Source: Flavobacteriaceae bacterium CRH
Lineage (GTDB): Bacteria; Bacteroidota; Bacteroidia; Flavobacteriales; Flavobacteriaceae
NCBI GenBank assembly: GCA_001507425.1
Contig: LMAJ01000020.1
Coordinates: 29,377 to 93,376, forward strand
Reading direction: 5' to 3'
Length of the DNA: 64,000 bases
Shown here piece by piece: positions 52,320 through 60,734 of this stretch (positions are counted from its first letter, which is position 1; each line of letters opens with the position of its first letter). The position numbers were made by a program, and so were the translations under genes. Below the pieces are notes generated by a model. The model did not search any database and was not told where the DNA came from. It saw nothing but the letters and a program-made list of their open reading frames with translations.

Positions 52320-54197
52320 TTAATCTTCTATTTTACGAACTTTATCTAACCAAGTAAATTTCAAAATTGTTGTTGTTACTAAAAACACCGCTAATGCTGT
52401 AATCGCTTTTGGATAATCTCTGATGATGAAAAATATTGGAAGTAAAATCATACTTGACTGCCATACAATTCCGATAGCGCAATTGAGCATATCTTTCCAG
52501 AAATCGTTGTTTTTTTCGAATGTCTGATCTTCTAATTTTAATGTTTTGTAAACCGGATTCCACCAACCCCAAGGTCTTACGTTTTTGTAAAACGATCTTA
52601 GTACTTCCATATCTGTTGGTTTACTTAAAAATGTTCCCAGAATACAACCCAAAATAGAGAATCCAAATATTATTGGGAACAAGTAAATGGCTTGAACTTG
52701 TGCTAAATCGTATAAGAATGATCCTTCTGTTAAACTTCCTTTTGCCTGACCTAAAGCAAATTGTAAAGAAGCTACAACTAATCCGGCAAACATTCCCCAG
52801 AAATATCCCCAACCGTTAAATCTCCACCAAATCCATTTTAAGAAATTGGCTGCAACATAACCTCCGTATAAGGCGCTTGTAATCCAAAGTGTTAGGGAAT
52901 TTATAGAGTCTGCGAAGAATCCCATAAAAACACCTAAACCAACTACTAAGAAAGAAGAAATCTGACTTACTTTGATGTAATGCTCGTTTGTTGCAACTGG
53001 TTTGAAATATTTTTTATAAATATCATTTACAATATAAGCCGGTCCTGCATTTACGAATGCTGAAAATCCGGACATAAATGCTGCTAATAAACCTGCAAGC
53101 AGAATTCCTTTTATTCCAACAGGAATATATAAGTTAACCACTTTTGGCATTAATAATTCTAAATCGGCTCCGGTTAAACCTGTATTGGCATTTAATTCAG
53201 GTGCCAGATTTACCAATGCAATGACTACGATTCCGGTAATTAATAAATATCTTGGAATGAACAAAATAAGGTTGGTAAAACCACTCATGTAAGCGGCTTC
53301 TTTTACTGATTTTGTAGAAAGAATTCTTTGTAAATCGTAACTTGGTGTTGGACCTGCAATACTGGCGAAGAATCCTTTAAATAATGTCATTCCGATAAAA
53401 GCACCAAACATTTTATATCCTTCAGAATCAATTAAATTATTGAAGGTTTGAAATTTATCACTCCATTGGGTTTCAAACTGCCATCCGAAGAAAACATTTT
53501 TCCACTCTTCGGTAATAACCGAATTTATTTGAAGATCTGTATAATTGATAAAAGCGTAACCGGCAATTAAAACTCCGGCAACAATCATGATTAAATATTG
53601 TACAACTTCTGTTGCTACTACAGAGAACATTCCGCCTTTTACGGTATAAATTGTAGTTAAAAAAATAATAATCAAAGCATAAGAACGCTCTGAAGTCAGT
53701 AAAATTAAATCTCCGTAATGAAGGGTTAAATCCCAAGGAAGAATAATAGTTACAAATTTTCCAATTCCTTCAAAAAAGTAAGCAATAAAACCAATTGTAG
53801 AAATGATGGCAAAAATGGCAACAATAATATGCGATGCTTTTCCGGCTCTGTCGCTTCCAAAACGGGTTAAAATCCATTCAGAACCTGTCATTACTTTTGA
53901 TCTTCTGATCCAGACCGCAAGGAACATCATTACAAAAATCTGATTCCAAATAGGCCAAAGCCACATAAACATAAAACTTTTTACTCCATATAAAAACAGT
54001 ACTCCAATCATCCAGGAAGTTCCTGAAACATCAAACATTCCTGATCCGTTGCTTAGCCCCAGGAAATACCATTTAATTGTTTTTCCTCCAAGGAAATAAT
54101 CATCTAATCCTTTTGATGCTTTTCTTGAAATCCAAATTCCTATTCCTACGGAGAGCAGGATATAGGCTACGATGATCGATACGTCAATAATGTCCAT
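52320..54197 (-). CDS. Sodium:solute symporter (SSS family)
   Basis: The 625-residue protein has about 14 membrane helices and typical SSS features: GLDDYFLGGKTIKWYFLGLS near residue 30, and SGFSAFVNAGPAYIVNDIY in the 360-400 region for sodium binding. It ends with a soluble tail. Members of this type often sit beside GH130 genes and take up oligosaccharides or uronates; here Man-GlcNAc is the natural candidate (inference). It is transcribed with the second GH92 gene upstream (35 bases). Confidence 0.88.
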   Translation of the reverse strand: MDIIDVSIIVAYILLSVGIGIWISRKASKGLDDYFLGGKTIKWYFLGLSNGSGMFDVSGTSWMIGVLFLYGVKSFMFMWLWPIWNQIFVMMFLAVWIRRSKVMTGSEWILTRFGSDRAGKASHIIVAIFAIISTIGFIAYFFEGIGKFVTIILPWDLTLHYGDLILLTSERSYALIIIFLTTIYTVKGGMFSVVATEVVQYLIMIVAGVLIAGYAFINYTDLQINSVITEEWKNVFFGWQFETQWSDKFQTFNNLIDSEGYKMFGAFIGMTLFKGFFASIAGPTPSYDLQRILSTKSVKEAAYMSGFTNLILFIPRYLLITGIVVIALVNLAPELNANTGLTGADLELLMPKVVNLYIPVGIKGILLAGLLAAFMSGFSAFVNAGPAYIVNDIYKKYFKPVATNEHYIKVSQISSFLVVGLGVFMGFFADSINSLTLWITSALYGGYVAANFLKWIWWRFNGWGYFWGMFAGLVVASLQFALGQAKGSLTEGSFLYDLAQVQAIYLFPIIFGFSILGCILGTFLSKPTDMEVLRSFYKNVRPWGWWNPVYKTLKLEDQTFEKNNDFWKDMLNCAIGIVWQSSMILLPIFFIIRDYPKAITALAVFLVTTTILKFTWLDKVRKIED

Positions 54198-54232
54198 TAA
54201 TTTTTATTGTTTGTTGGTTAGTTTACGTGGTT

Positions 54233-56476
54233 TTAGTTTTTTATTCCCCAGTTTTTATTGGGCTGAGCTCCCATTACAAAATGAAGAACTCCTCCTTTTA
54301 ATATTTGCTGATGTGTGATTACTGTTTGATTAAATGGAACACCATTAAGTGTTGCTGACTGTATGTAAAAGTTTTTGCCTGAAACATTCTCTGCTTCTAT
54401 GACAAAAGATTTACCTCCTTCAAGATTGATTTTTGCTTTTTCGAAAATCGGGCTTCCAATTTCATATTCTCCAGAAGCAGGATTCATCGGATATAATCCC
54501 ATTGAACTGAAAACATACCACGCCGACATTTGTCCGCAATCTTCGTTTCCGCTCAATCCGTTTGGTGTTGTATTGTATTGTGTATCTAAAATATGACGTA
54601 CCCAATATTGTGTTCTCCACGGCTGATTGGCGTGATTAAACATGTAGGCAATGTGGTGACTTGGCTCGTTTCCGTGCGCGTATTGACCAATTAATCCTGA
54701 AATATCTGCAGAAACATTGCTTCCTGTAATTTCTGAACTTTCGGTAAATAATTGCTCTAAACGTTTTGTGAAAATTTCATTACTTCCGTGCAACGAAATA
54801 AAATCTTCTACGTTTTGAGGTACAAACCAGCTGTGTTGCCATGCATTTCCCTCTGTGTAATCAGTATGTTCTCTGTGATTAGAATGTTTGGCATCGAAAG
54901 GTTCGTTCCAGGATTTTCCATCTTCAGATTTTCCTCTCATAAATCCGGTTTTCGGATCAAATAAATATTGATACGCTTTTGAACGGTTTAGAAAGAATTG
55001 ATAATCTTCATTTTTCCCTAAAGCTTTTGCCATTTGGGCTACACACCAGTCATCATAAGCATATTCTAGCGTAATGGTAACGGATTCGTCTAATAAATTA
55101 TAAGGAATATAACCGTATTTTTTGTAGAAATTCAATCCGCGTTCATCCTGCATCATAGTGGTTTTCATGGCTTGGTATGCTTTTTCAGCATCAAAACCTT
55201 TTATTCCTTTAAGGTATGCGTCAACAATTACCGGAATGGAATGGTAACCTGTCATTGTATTCGTTTCGTTGGCGTATAGTGTCCAGACCGGTAATATTTT
55301 TTTGGTATCGTAATAGGCTAACATTGAGTTTACAATGTCTGAAGCTTTGTCTGGAGCCAATAAAGTCAATAATGGGTTTTCTGCTCTAAAAGTATCCCAT
55401 AGTGATAAGGTAGAATAGGCGGTATAATCTTTTGCTGTAACAATTTGATCATCCTCTTTTCTAAACTGACCGTTTTTATCACTATAGGTTACTGGGGCAA
55501 CTTGGGCGTGGAACAATGCGGTATAAAAAATTGTCTTTAATGAGTCTATTGGTGTTTCAACTTCAATTTTACTTAAAGCAGCATTCCATATTGTTGCTGC
55601 TTCAGTTTTTGTTTTTTCGAAAGTTGCGTTTTCTTCATCTAAATTATCTTTGGCATTGGCCACACTAACCGATGATAAGGCTACTTTTACAAATAATTCA
55701 TTTGTATTATTTGGTTCAAAGAATAACTGTGTTGCTGTATTTTCCCCATCAACTTTATTTCCTGTATTTATTTGTTTATCAGCAATTAAAACAGATTCAG
55801 AAATAGGTTTTGAGAATTTTGCAACAAAAAATACTTTCTGATTTTTTGCCCATCCCATACTGTAACGGTATCCGCTAATCGTATATTGATCTTCGATAGT
55901 AATACCTGTTTTTAAAGCTTTATCCCAATTAATAGCAAAGCCAAGATCAATCACCACCGATTGTTTGTCATTTTTATTAAAGGTATATTTATGAAAGGCT
56001 GTGCGTTGTGATGAAGTTAATTCTACATTGATTTTAGGATCCTCAAGAAAAACCTGGTAAGAGCCCGGTGTTGCTTTTTCGTTAACATGACTGTATTTTG
56101 ATTTATAAGGTAATTGATCTCGTGAAGTTGTTTTTGTAGTTAAATCAAGTTCTTTATTGGTAGGCATGAAGAGAATATCTGCCAAATCGCCAATTCCGGT
56201 TCCGCTTAAGTGTAAATGACTGAAACCAGCTACAATAGAGTCAGAATGATGATAACCAGAACACCAATCCCAGCTTGAAATACCGTTATCAGGACTTACC
56301 TGAAGCATCCCAAAAGGAACCGTTGCGCCCGGATAAGTATGCCCATGACCTCCTGTACCAATAAAAGGATCAACATGATTAACAAAAAGTGTGTTTTGAT
56401 GGTTATTTTTGTTTACATTTATTTTGCAACTTGCAGCCAAAATGACGAACAAAACCAGCAGGGTAAAATTCTTCAT
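54233..56476 (-). CDS. GH92 alpha-mannosidase (second copy)
   Basis: A start at 56476 gives 747 residues; the N-terminus MKNFTLLVLFVILAASCKI is a lipoprotein signal with C17 as the acylated residue. GH92 hallmarks are VDPFIGTGGHGHTYPGATVP, GFSHLHLSGTGIGDLADI and the catalytic GNEDCGQMSAWYVFSSMG. It keeps the His-containing SHxHLSGTG block lost in the first copy. As a lipoprotein it probably works on the cell surface or periplasmic face, removing alpha-mannose from the glycan. It is divergent from the two-component genes, with a shared promoter region. Confidence 0.92.
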   Translation of the reverse strand: MKNFTLLVLFVILAASCKINVNKNNHQNTLFVNHVDPFIGTGGHGHTYPGATVPFGMLQVSPDNGISSWDWCSGYHHSDSIVAGFSHLHLSGTGIGDLADILFMPTNKELDLTTKTTSRDQLPYKSKYSHVNEKATPGSYQVFLEDPKINVELTSSQRTAFHKYTFNKNDKQSVVIDLGFAINWDKALKTGITIEDQYTISGYRYSMGWAKNQKVFFVAKFSKPISESVLIADKQINTGNKVDGENTATQLFFEPNNTNELFVKVALSSVSVANAKDNLDEENATFEKTKTEAATIWNAALSKIEVETPIDSLKTIFYTALFHAQVAPVTYSDKNGQFRKEDDQIVTAKDYTAYSTLSLWDTFRAENPLLTLLAPDKASDIVNSMLAYYDTKKILPVWTLYANETNTMTGYHSIPVIVDAYLKGIKGFDAEKAYQAMKTTMMQDERGLNFYKKYGYIPYNLLDESVTITLEYAYDDWCVAQMAKALGKNEDYQFFLNRSKAYQYLFDPKTGFMRGKSEDGKSWNEPFDAKHSNHREHTDYTEGNAWQHSWFVPQNVEDFISLHGSNEIFTKRLEQLFTESSEITGSNVSADISGLIGQYAHGNEPSHHIAYMFNHANQPWRTQYWVRHILDTQYNTTPNGLSGNEDCGQMSAWYVFSSMGLYPMNPASGEYEIGSPIFEKAKINLEGGKSFVIEAENVSGKNFYIQSATLNGVPFNQTVITHQQILKGGVLHFVMGAQPNKNWGIKN

Positions 56477-56531
56477 ATAAAACAATCTTAATTTAACTTT
56501 AAATTTATATAAATTGAAGTTTTATTAAAAT

Positions 56532-56584
56532 TAATTTAGACGGACAACACATAAACTTAGATAAACATCAAAAAAAGTCACAAA
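56532..56584 (-). promoter_or_regulatory. Promoter and candidate operator of the second GH92 gene
   Basis: Minus-strand TTTG (56584-56581) and TAAGTTTA (56559-56552) make a plausible -33/-7 pair with 21 bases between. Downstream, TTGTCCGTCTAAATTA (56547-56532) resembles the motif before susC, nagB and the second fucosidase at about 11 of 15 positions. It lies 56 bases from the start codon. Confidence 0.35.
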
Positions 56585-56598
56585 ACGTAACATATATC

Positions 56599-57657
56599 AT
56601 GATTTTAAATTCAAGTAAATTATACCGCATTCAATTACAATATCATATTATTTTTTGGTTAACATATTTCTTTTTCAACACCTTTCGTTGGGGAAGTTAT
56701 TTTAATGATTATTGGTATTCTTTAAAAACAAATTTGCTGGGTTTTCCTATTCACATGGCGTTGTGTTACCTTAATATATTGGTACTAATGCCTAATTTGG
56801 TTTACAAAAAAAAATACCTCCCTTATGTTATTTCTGTTTTGTGCGCCATATTTATCATGGTTGTTTTAAAATTTAATCTTACCTATTTATTAATCACACA
56901 TCAGGTTTGGCCGGAAGGCCCTGAACCTATAGATAAACTAACCCTAAATTATACTATAGATATGATGATGGGTGAATTGTATGTAATGACTTTTGTAACT
57001 GCTATTAAGATTACTTTCGATTTTTTAAGGGAACAAAAAAGAGTAACTGATCTTGAAAAATCGCAATTAGAAACAGAATTACTTTTCCTTAAATCTCAAA
57101 TTTCTCCGCATTTCTTTTTTAATACGCTGAATAATATTTATTCTTTATCTGTAGAAAAATCAGATAAAACGCCAAAAATTGTTCTTAAACTTTCTGAGCT
57201 GATGCGTTATATGTTATACGATACAAAAAGTACAAGACAAACTTTAGAGAAGGAAATACTTTGCATTCAGAATTATCTGGATTTGGAACGTATTCGAAAT
57301 GATGGCCGTTTAGAAGTTAATATGTCTGTTTCCGGAGATATTCATGAGAAAGAAATTAGTCCTATAATATTACTTACCTTTATTGAAAATGCTTTTAAGC
57401 ATGGCGTAAACAAAAATACAGGCAAAGTATTAATCGACATTGATTTTAAGGTAAAAGGAGATTTCCTGCATTTCACTATTACTAATCCAATGCCGGAAAT
57501 CACACAACATAAAGATCTTTTTAACAAGTCTAGTGGGATAGGTTTAGAAAACGTACAAAAAAGACTCGAATTAGGTTATAATAAAACAGACTATAAGCTT
57601 TCATTTAAAAATAAAAAGGATATTTTTGTCGTAAAGCTTGTAATTAAGGTGTCTTAG
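56599..57657 (+). CDS. LytS/YehU-type sensor histidine kinase
   Basis: The 352-residue protein has four predicted membrane helices (about 16-30, 48-68, 74-98 and 125-142), a short coiled coil and the His_kinase domain with H171 in SQISPHFFFNTLNNI. The ATP-binding domain carries FIENAFKHGVNK and GIGLENVQKRLEL. No large periplasmic sensor domain exists, so a membrane-linked or small signal is likely. It is paired with the LytTR regulator 64 bases downstream and is divergent from a GH92 gene. Confidence 0.92.
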   Translation: MILNSSKLYRIQLQYHIIFWLTYFFFNTFRWGSYFNDYWYSLKTNLLGFPIHMALCYLNILVLMPNLVYKKKYLPYVISVLCAIFIMVVLKFNLTYLLITHQVWPEGPEPIDKLTLNYTIDMMMGELYVMTFVTAIKITFDFLREQKRVTDLEKSQLETELLFLKSQISPHFFFNTLNNIYSLSVEKSDKTPKIVLKLSELMRYMLYDTKSTRQTLEKEILCIQNYLDLERIRNDGRLEVNMSVSGDIHEKEISPIILLTFIENAFKHGVNKNTGKVLIDIDFKVKGDFLHFTITNPMPEITQHKDLFNKSSGIGLENVQKRLELGYNKTDYKLSFKNKKDIFVVKLVIKVS

Positions 57658-57721
57658 AGATAACTAAGCCTTTTTTTACAACTATACCTACTAAAATTAT
57701 TTCTTTCAAAAATAATAACCA

Positions 57722-58441
57722 ATGAAGATAAATTGTTTGATCATAGATGACGAGCCATTGGCAATTAATGTAATTAAAAATTACCTGGAGCCAGTTGAAA
57801 ATTTTGAGGTGGTAAATACTTTTAGTAACCCGATAGAAGGTCTTAATTTTTTAAAAAATAATAAAGTCGATGTCGTTTTCCTGGATATTAATATGCCGGT
57901 TCTTGATGGTATCAATTTTATTAAAAGTTTAGAAAATCCGCCGATACTTGTTATTACAACAGCATACAGTCAATTTGCTATTGAAACTTACGAACTCGAT
58001 GTTTTAGATTATTTAGTAAAGCCGATTGAGTTTCCAAGGTTAATGAAAACACTGAATAAAATTAGCAAAAGACTTAGCGGCAACACTAATAATGGTGGTA
58101 CACAGGAAAATAATCCTGAAAACTCTTTTATTTTTGTGAAGATTGATAAGAAAAGAATGAAAAAGATTTTTTTTAATGAAATTCTGGTCATCGAGAGTTT
58201 AAAAGATTATTTAAAAATAAACACACTTACAGGTAAATATATCATTCACAGCACATTGTCTGATTTTACAGATTTATTACCGGAAAGAAATTTTTTAAGA
58301 ATACACAGATCCTACACGATTGCCATTGATAAAATTGATGCCGTTGAAGGAAATAGTATAGAAATTGAAGGCCTTAGATATGTAATTGGCAGATCTTATA
58401 TTGATCATGTAAAACAGCGCATTTTGAATTCTCCGACATAA
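57722..58441 (+). CDS. LytTR-family response regulator
   Basis: The 239-residue protein has a receiver domain with the phosphorylated D55 in VVFLDINMP, acidic D9/D10, and a LytTR DNA-binding domain at about 135-237 (FIFVKIDKKRMKKIFFNEIL). Its cognate kinase lies directly upstream. Because the pair sits inside the glycan locus, with a GH92 gene divergent from it and nagB convergent, it is the best candidate for controlling the locus, which lacks a hybrid two-component sensor and an ECF sigma factor. LytTR proteins bind direct repeats near promoters. Confidence 0.92.
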   Translation: MKINCLIIDDEPLAINVIKNYLEPVENFEVVNTFSNPIEGLNFLKNNKVDVVFLDINMPVLDGINFIKSLENPPILVITTAYSQFAIETYELDVLDYLVKPIEFPRLMKTLNKISKRLSGNTNNGGTQENNPENSFIFVKIDKKRMKKIFFNEILVIESLKDYLKINTLTGKYIIHSTLSDFTDLLPERNFLRIHRSYTIAIDKIDAVEGNSIEIEGLRYVIGRSYIDHVKQRILNSPT

Positions 58442-58467
58442 AGGTTTAGTCGAAAATTTTATTATAT

Positions 58468-58508
58468 AAACCTTTGTCAAAGTTTTGAACTTTGACAAAG
58501 GTTTTTTT
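58468..58508 (+). terminator. Strong terminator after the response regulator
   Basis: AAACCTTTGTCAAAGTT and AACTTTGACAAAGGTTT form a perfect 17-pair stem with a TTG loop (58468-58504) followed by Ts. Its core matches the palindromic repeat at 41933-42027, so the terminator may derive from that repeat family. Confidence 0.9.
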
Positions 58509-58578
58509 ATTTTGATTAAGGAAGTACTTTTTGGTTCTTCGACTTCGCTCAGGAGGAAAAAACTATTAGAATTTAAAC

Positions 58579-58609
58579 AAAAAAAAATGCGACCCTAAGG
58601 CCGCATTTT
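58579..58609 (-). terminator. Terminator of nagB
   Basis: AAAATGCG (58584-58591) pairs with CGCATTTT (58602-58609), with a further CC/GG pairing inside. On the minus strand a run of Ts follows. It lies 68 bases after the nagB stop. Confidence 0.8.
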
Positions 58610-58676
58610 CAACATACAGGTAACTAACCAAAATAAACCATTAAAAAATAATTTATTGTATTTTATTTTTAGAAAA

Positions 58677-60590
58677 CTAAAAATGATATCTCTTGAATGC
58701 TTCGATAGCTGAATAATCTGCCAATCCTAAAGCATGATATTTTTCTGCTGTTAATCTATTTCTATCTTCAACTCTTACCCAAAATTCCCTACTGTCATCT
58801 CCCTGAAACATCACTCCATCTTTTTGAGATTGATGATAGAAAATGGCATGACGCTTTTTAAGAACCTGATCAGGGCTCATCGGAACCGCCATTTCGATTT
58901 GGTAAGATTCCCACTCATGCCAAGCTCCTCTATATAACCAGACCCAGCAATCATCCATAAATTTTTTGTGCTTTAATCTTTTTAAAGCTTCAAACAAACT
59001 ATCTAAACAAACTTTATGGGTTCCATGAGGGTCTGCTAAATCTCCCGCAGCATAAATTTGATGCGGCTTTATTCTTTCAATAATATCGCACATAATCTGA
59101 ATATCATCTTCTCCAAGATTATTCTTTTTAACAGTACCTGTTTCATAAAATGGCAAATCTAAAAAGTTAACATTCGAATCCGGCAATCCCAAATATCTTG
59201 TAGCTGCTACAGACTCACTTCGTCTAATTAATCCTTTTAATTTTCTAACTTCTAACACATCAATATCATTTGCCTTTTTACTCTTTAAAAAGTTAATAAT
59301 ATTTTCAGCTTCAACAGAGTTAGCATTTAATGCTTTGGAAATTTCTGCAAATTTTAAAGCTTCTTCATTTGAAACTGCAATATTTCCAGAGGTTTGATAT
59401 GCAATATGAACATCATGCCCTTGTTCTACCAATCTGTCAAAAGTTCCTCCCATCGAAATAACATCATCATCCGGATGTGGACTAAAAATGATAATTCTCT
59501 TTTTTTCCGGAGTCGCGCGTTCTGGTCTGTAAGTATCATCTGCGTTCGGTTTTCCTCCAGGCCAACCTGTAATGGTTTGCTGCATTTTATTAAACATTTT
59601 AATGTTTAAATCGTATGCAGTTCCTTCTTCAGTTAACACGCTTGACATTCCGTTATCGTTATAATCTTTATCTGTTAATTTAAGAAAAGGTTTTTTAGTC
59701 AATTCACTTAACCAAGCCACTGCTTTTAGTTTTAACTCTTCTGTCCAGATTACAGATTTTACCAGCCAAGGCGTTTTTACTCTTGTTAATTCTGATGAGG
59801 CTTCGGTATCTAAAACAAATGTTGTGTTGTTATGCTGTTGTAAATACGTTGCCGGCACTCTTGAAGAGATCTCCCCTTCTATTGTTTTTTTAATTATTTC
59901 AGCTTTACTGATTCCCCATCCTAGCAATACAATTCTCTTGGCATTTTTTACAGTACCAATTCCCATTGTAATGGCTTTTCTAGGTACATTATCGACACCT
60001 AAAAATGAAGATGCTGCATCCTGGCGTGTTAAATGATCAAGTATAATACTTCTTGTTCCTGAATTCACGTGAGATCCCGGTTCATTAAAACCGATATGTC
60101 CCGTTCTTCCAATTCCTAATAGTTGAAAATCCAATCCGCCATAGGCTTTAATTTTCATTTCATAATCTATACAGTATTGTTGTAAGTCTTCATTACTTAT
60201 ATTTCCATTCGGGATATTAACATTTTCCGGATGAATATCAACATGATTAAACAAATGCTCATGCATAAAATAATAATAACTCTGAATATTATTTCTATCC
60301 ATAGGATAATATTCATCTAAATTAAAGGTTACTACATTAGCAAAACTTAAGCCTTCTTCTTTATGTAATCTAACTAATTCTTCATAAACTTTTATAGGCG
60401 AAGATCCAGTTGCCAATCCTAAAACGCAAGGTTCATTTAATTCTTCTTTTCGTTGAATTATGTTTGCAATTTCTTGTGCAACTAAAACAGAAGCTTCTTT
60501 CGATGATTCAAAAATAACATTATGAACCTTCTCAAAACGAGTTTCCTCGAATTTTCCAGCTTCTTTGAAATTTATGCCTTCTTTAATCAT
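58677..60590 (-). CDS. nagB: Glucosamine-6-phosphate deaminase with C-terminal PIG-L-like domain
   Basis: The 637-residue protein has an N-terminal NagB domain (about 15-280) with GLATGSSPIKVYEEL, FNLDEYYPMDRNN and the GHIGFNEPGSHVNSGTRS block of the active site. A C-terminal PIG-L/LmbE-like deacetylase domain (about 365-637) follows, with its zinc motif SPHPDDDVISMGG and a distal DPHGTH. This two-domain form is usual in Bacteroidota. It turns glucosamine-6-phosphate into fructose-6-phosphate and ammonium, the last step for GlcNAc from the glycan. A NagA deacetylase is not in the window; the PIG-L half might supply it, but that is not shown. Confidence 0.9.
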   Translation of the reverse strand: MIKEGINFKEAGKFEETRFEKVHNVIFESSKEASVLVAQEIANIIQRKEELNEPCVLGLATGSSPIKVYEELVRLHKEEGLSFANVVTFNLDEYYPMDRNNIQSYYYFMHEHLFNHVDIHPENVNIPNGNISNEDLQQYCIDYEMKIKAYGGLDFQLLGIGRTGHIGFNEPGSHVNSGTRSIILDHLTRQDAASSFLGVDNVPRKAITMGIGTVKNAKRIVLLGWGISKAEIIKKTIEGEISSRVPATYLQQHNNTTFVLDTEASSELTRVKTPWLVKSVIWTEELKLKAVAWLSELTKKPFLKLTDKDYNDNGMSSVLTEEGTAYDLNIKMFNKMQQTITGWPGGKPNADDTYRPERATPEKKRIIIFSPHPDDDVISMGGTFDRLVEQGHDVHIAYQTSGNIAVSNEEALKFAEISKALNANSVEAENIINFLKSKKANDIDVLEVRKLKGLIRRSESVAATRYLGLPDSNVNFLDLPFYETGTVKKNNLGEDDIQIMCDIIERIKPHQIYAAGDLADPHGTHKVCLDSLFEALKRLKHKKFMDDCWVWLYRGAWHEWESYQIEMAVPMSPDQVLKKRHAIFYHQSQKDGVMFQGDDSREFWVRVEDRNRLTAEKYHALGLADYSAIEAFKRYHF

Positions 60591-60652
60591 TTACCCGTTT
60601 CCTTTAATTTATATTATAAAATTAAGAATTAGTCTGAGCATTAAATTATAAA

Positions 60653-60672
60653 TTCGACTAATAACATGTTAA
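60653..60672 (-). promoter_or_regulatory. Candidate glycan-locus operator before nagB
   Basis: TTCGACTAATAACATGTTAA lies 63 bases before the start codon. It combines the TTCGACNAATRACRT motif seen before susC and the second fucosidase with TAATAACATGTTAA, which is identical to 35231-35244. The inner TAACATGTTA is palindromic. Confidence 0.5.
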
Positions 60673-60734
60673 CTTCGGTAAAAGACATAATTGGAAACTT
60701 TAAATAAATTCGATACCAATTAAGATTCTATTTT

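Noticed and set aside
58529..58556. TTCTTCGACTTCGCTCAGGA, a short repeated-looking sequence between the two terminators
   Set aside because: It resembles a fragment of a flavobacterial intergenic repeat but has no partner in the window, so no feature is claimed.
58677..60590. NagB length of 637 residues suspected to be a fusion by lost stop codon
   Set aside because: The NagB plus PIG-L-like layout is normal in Bacteroidota, and both halves keep their active-site motifs.
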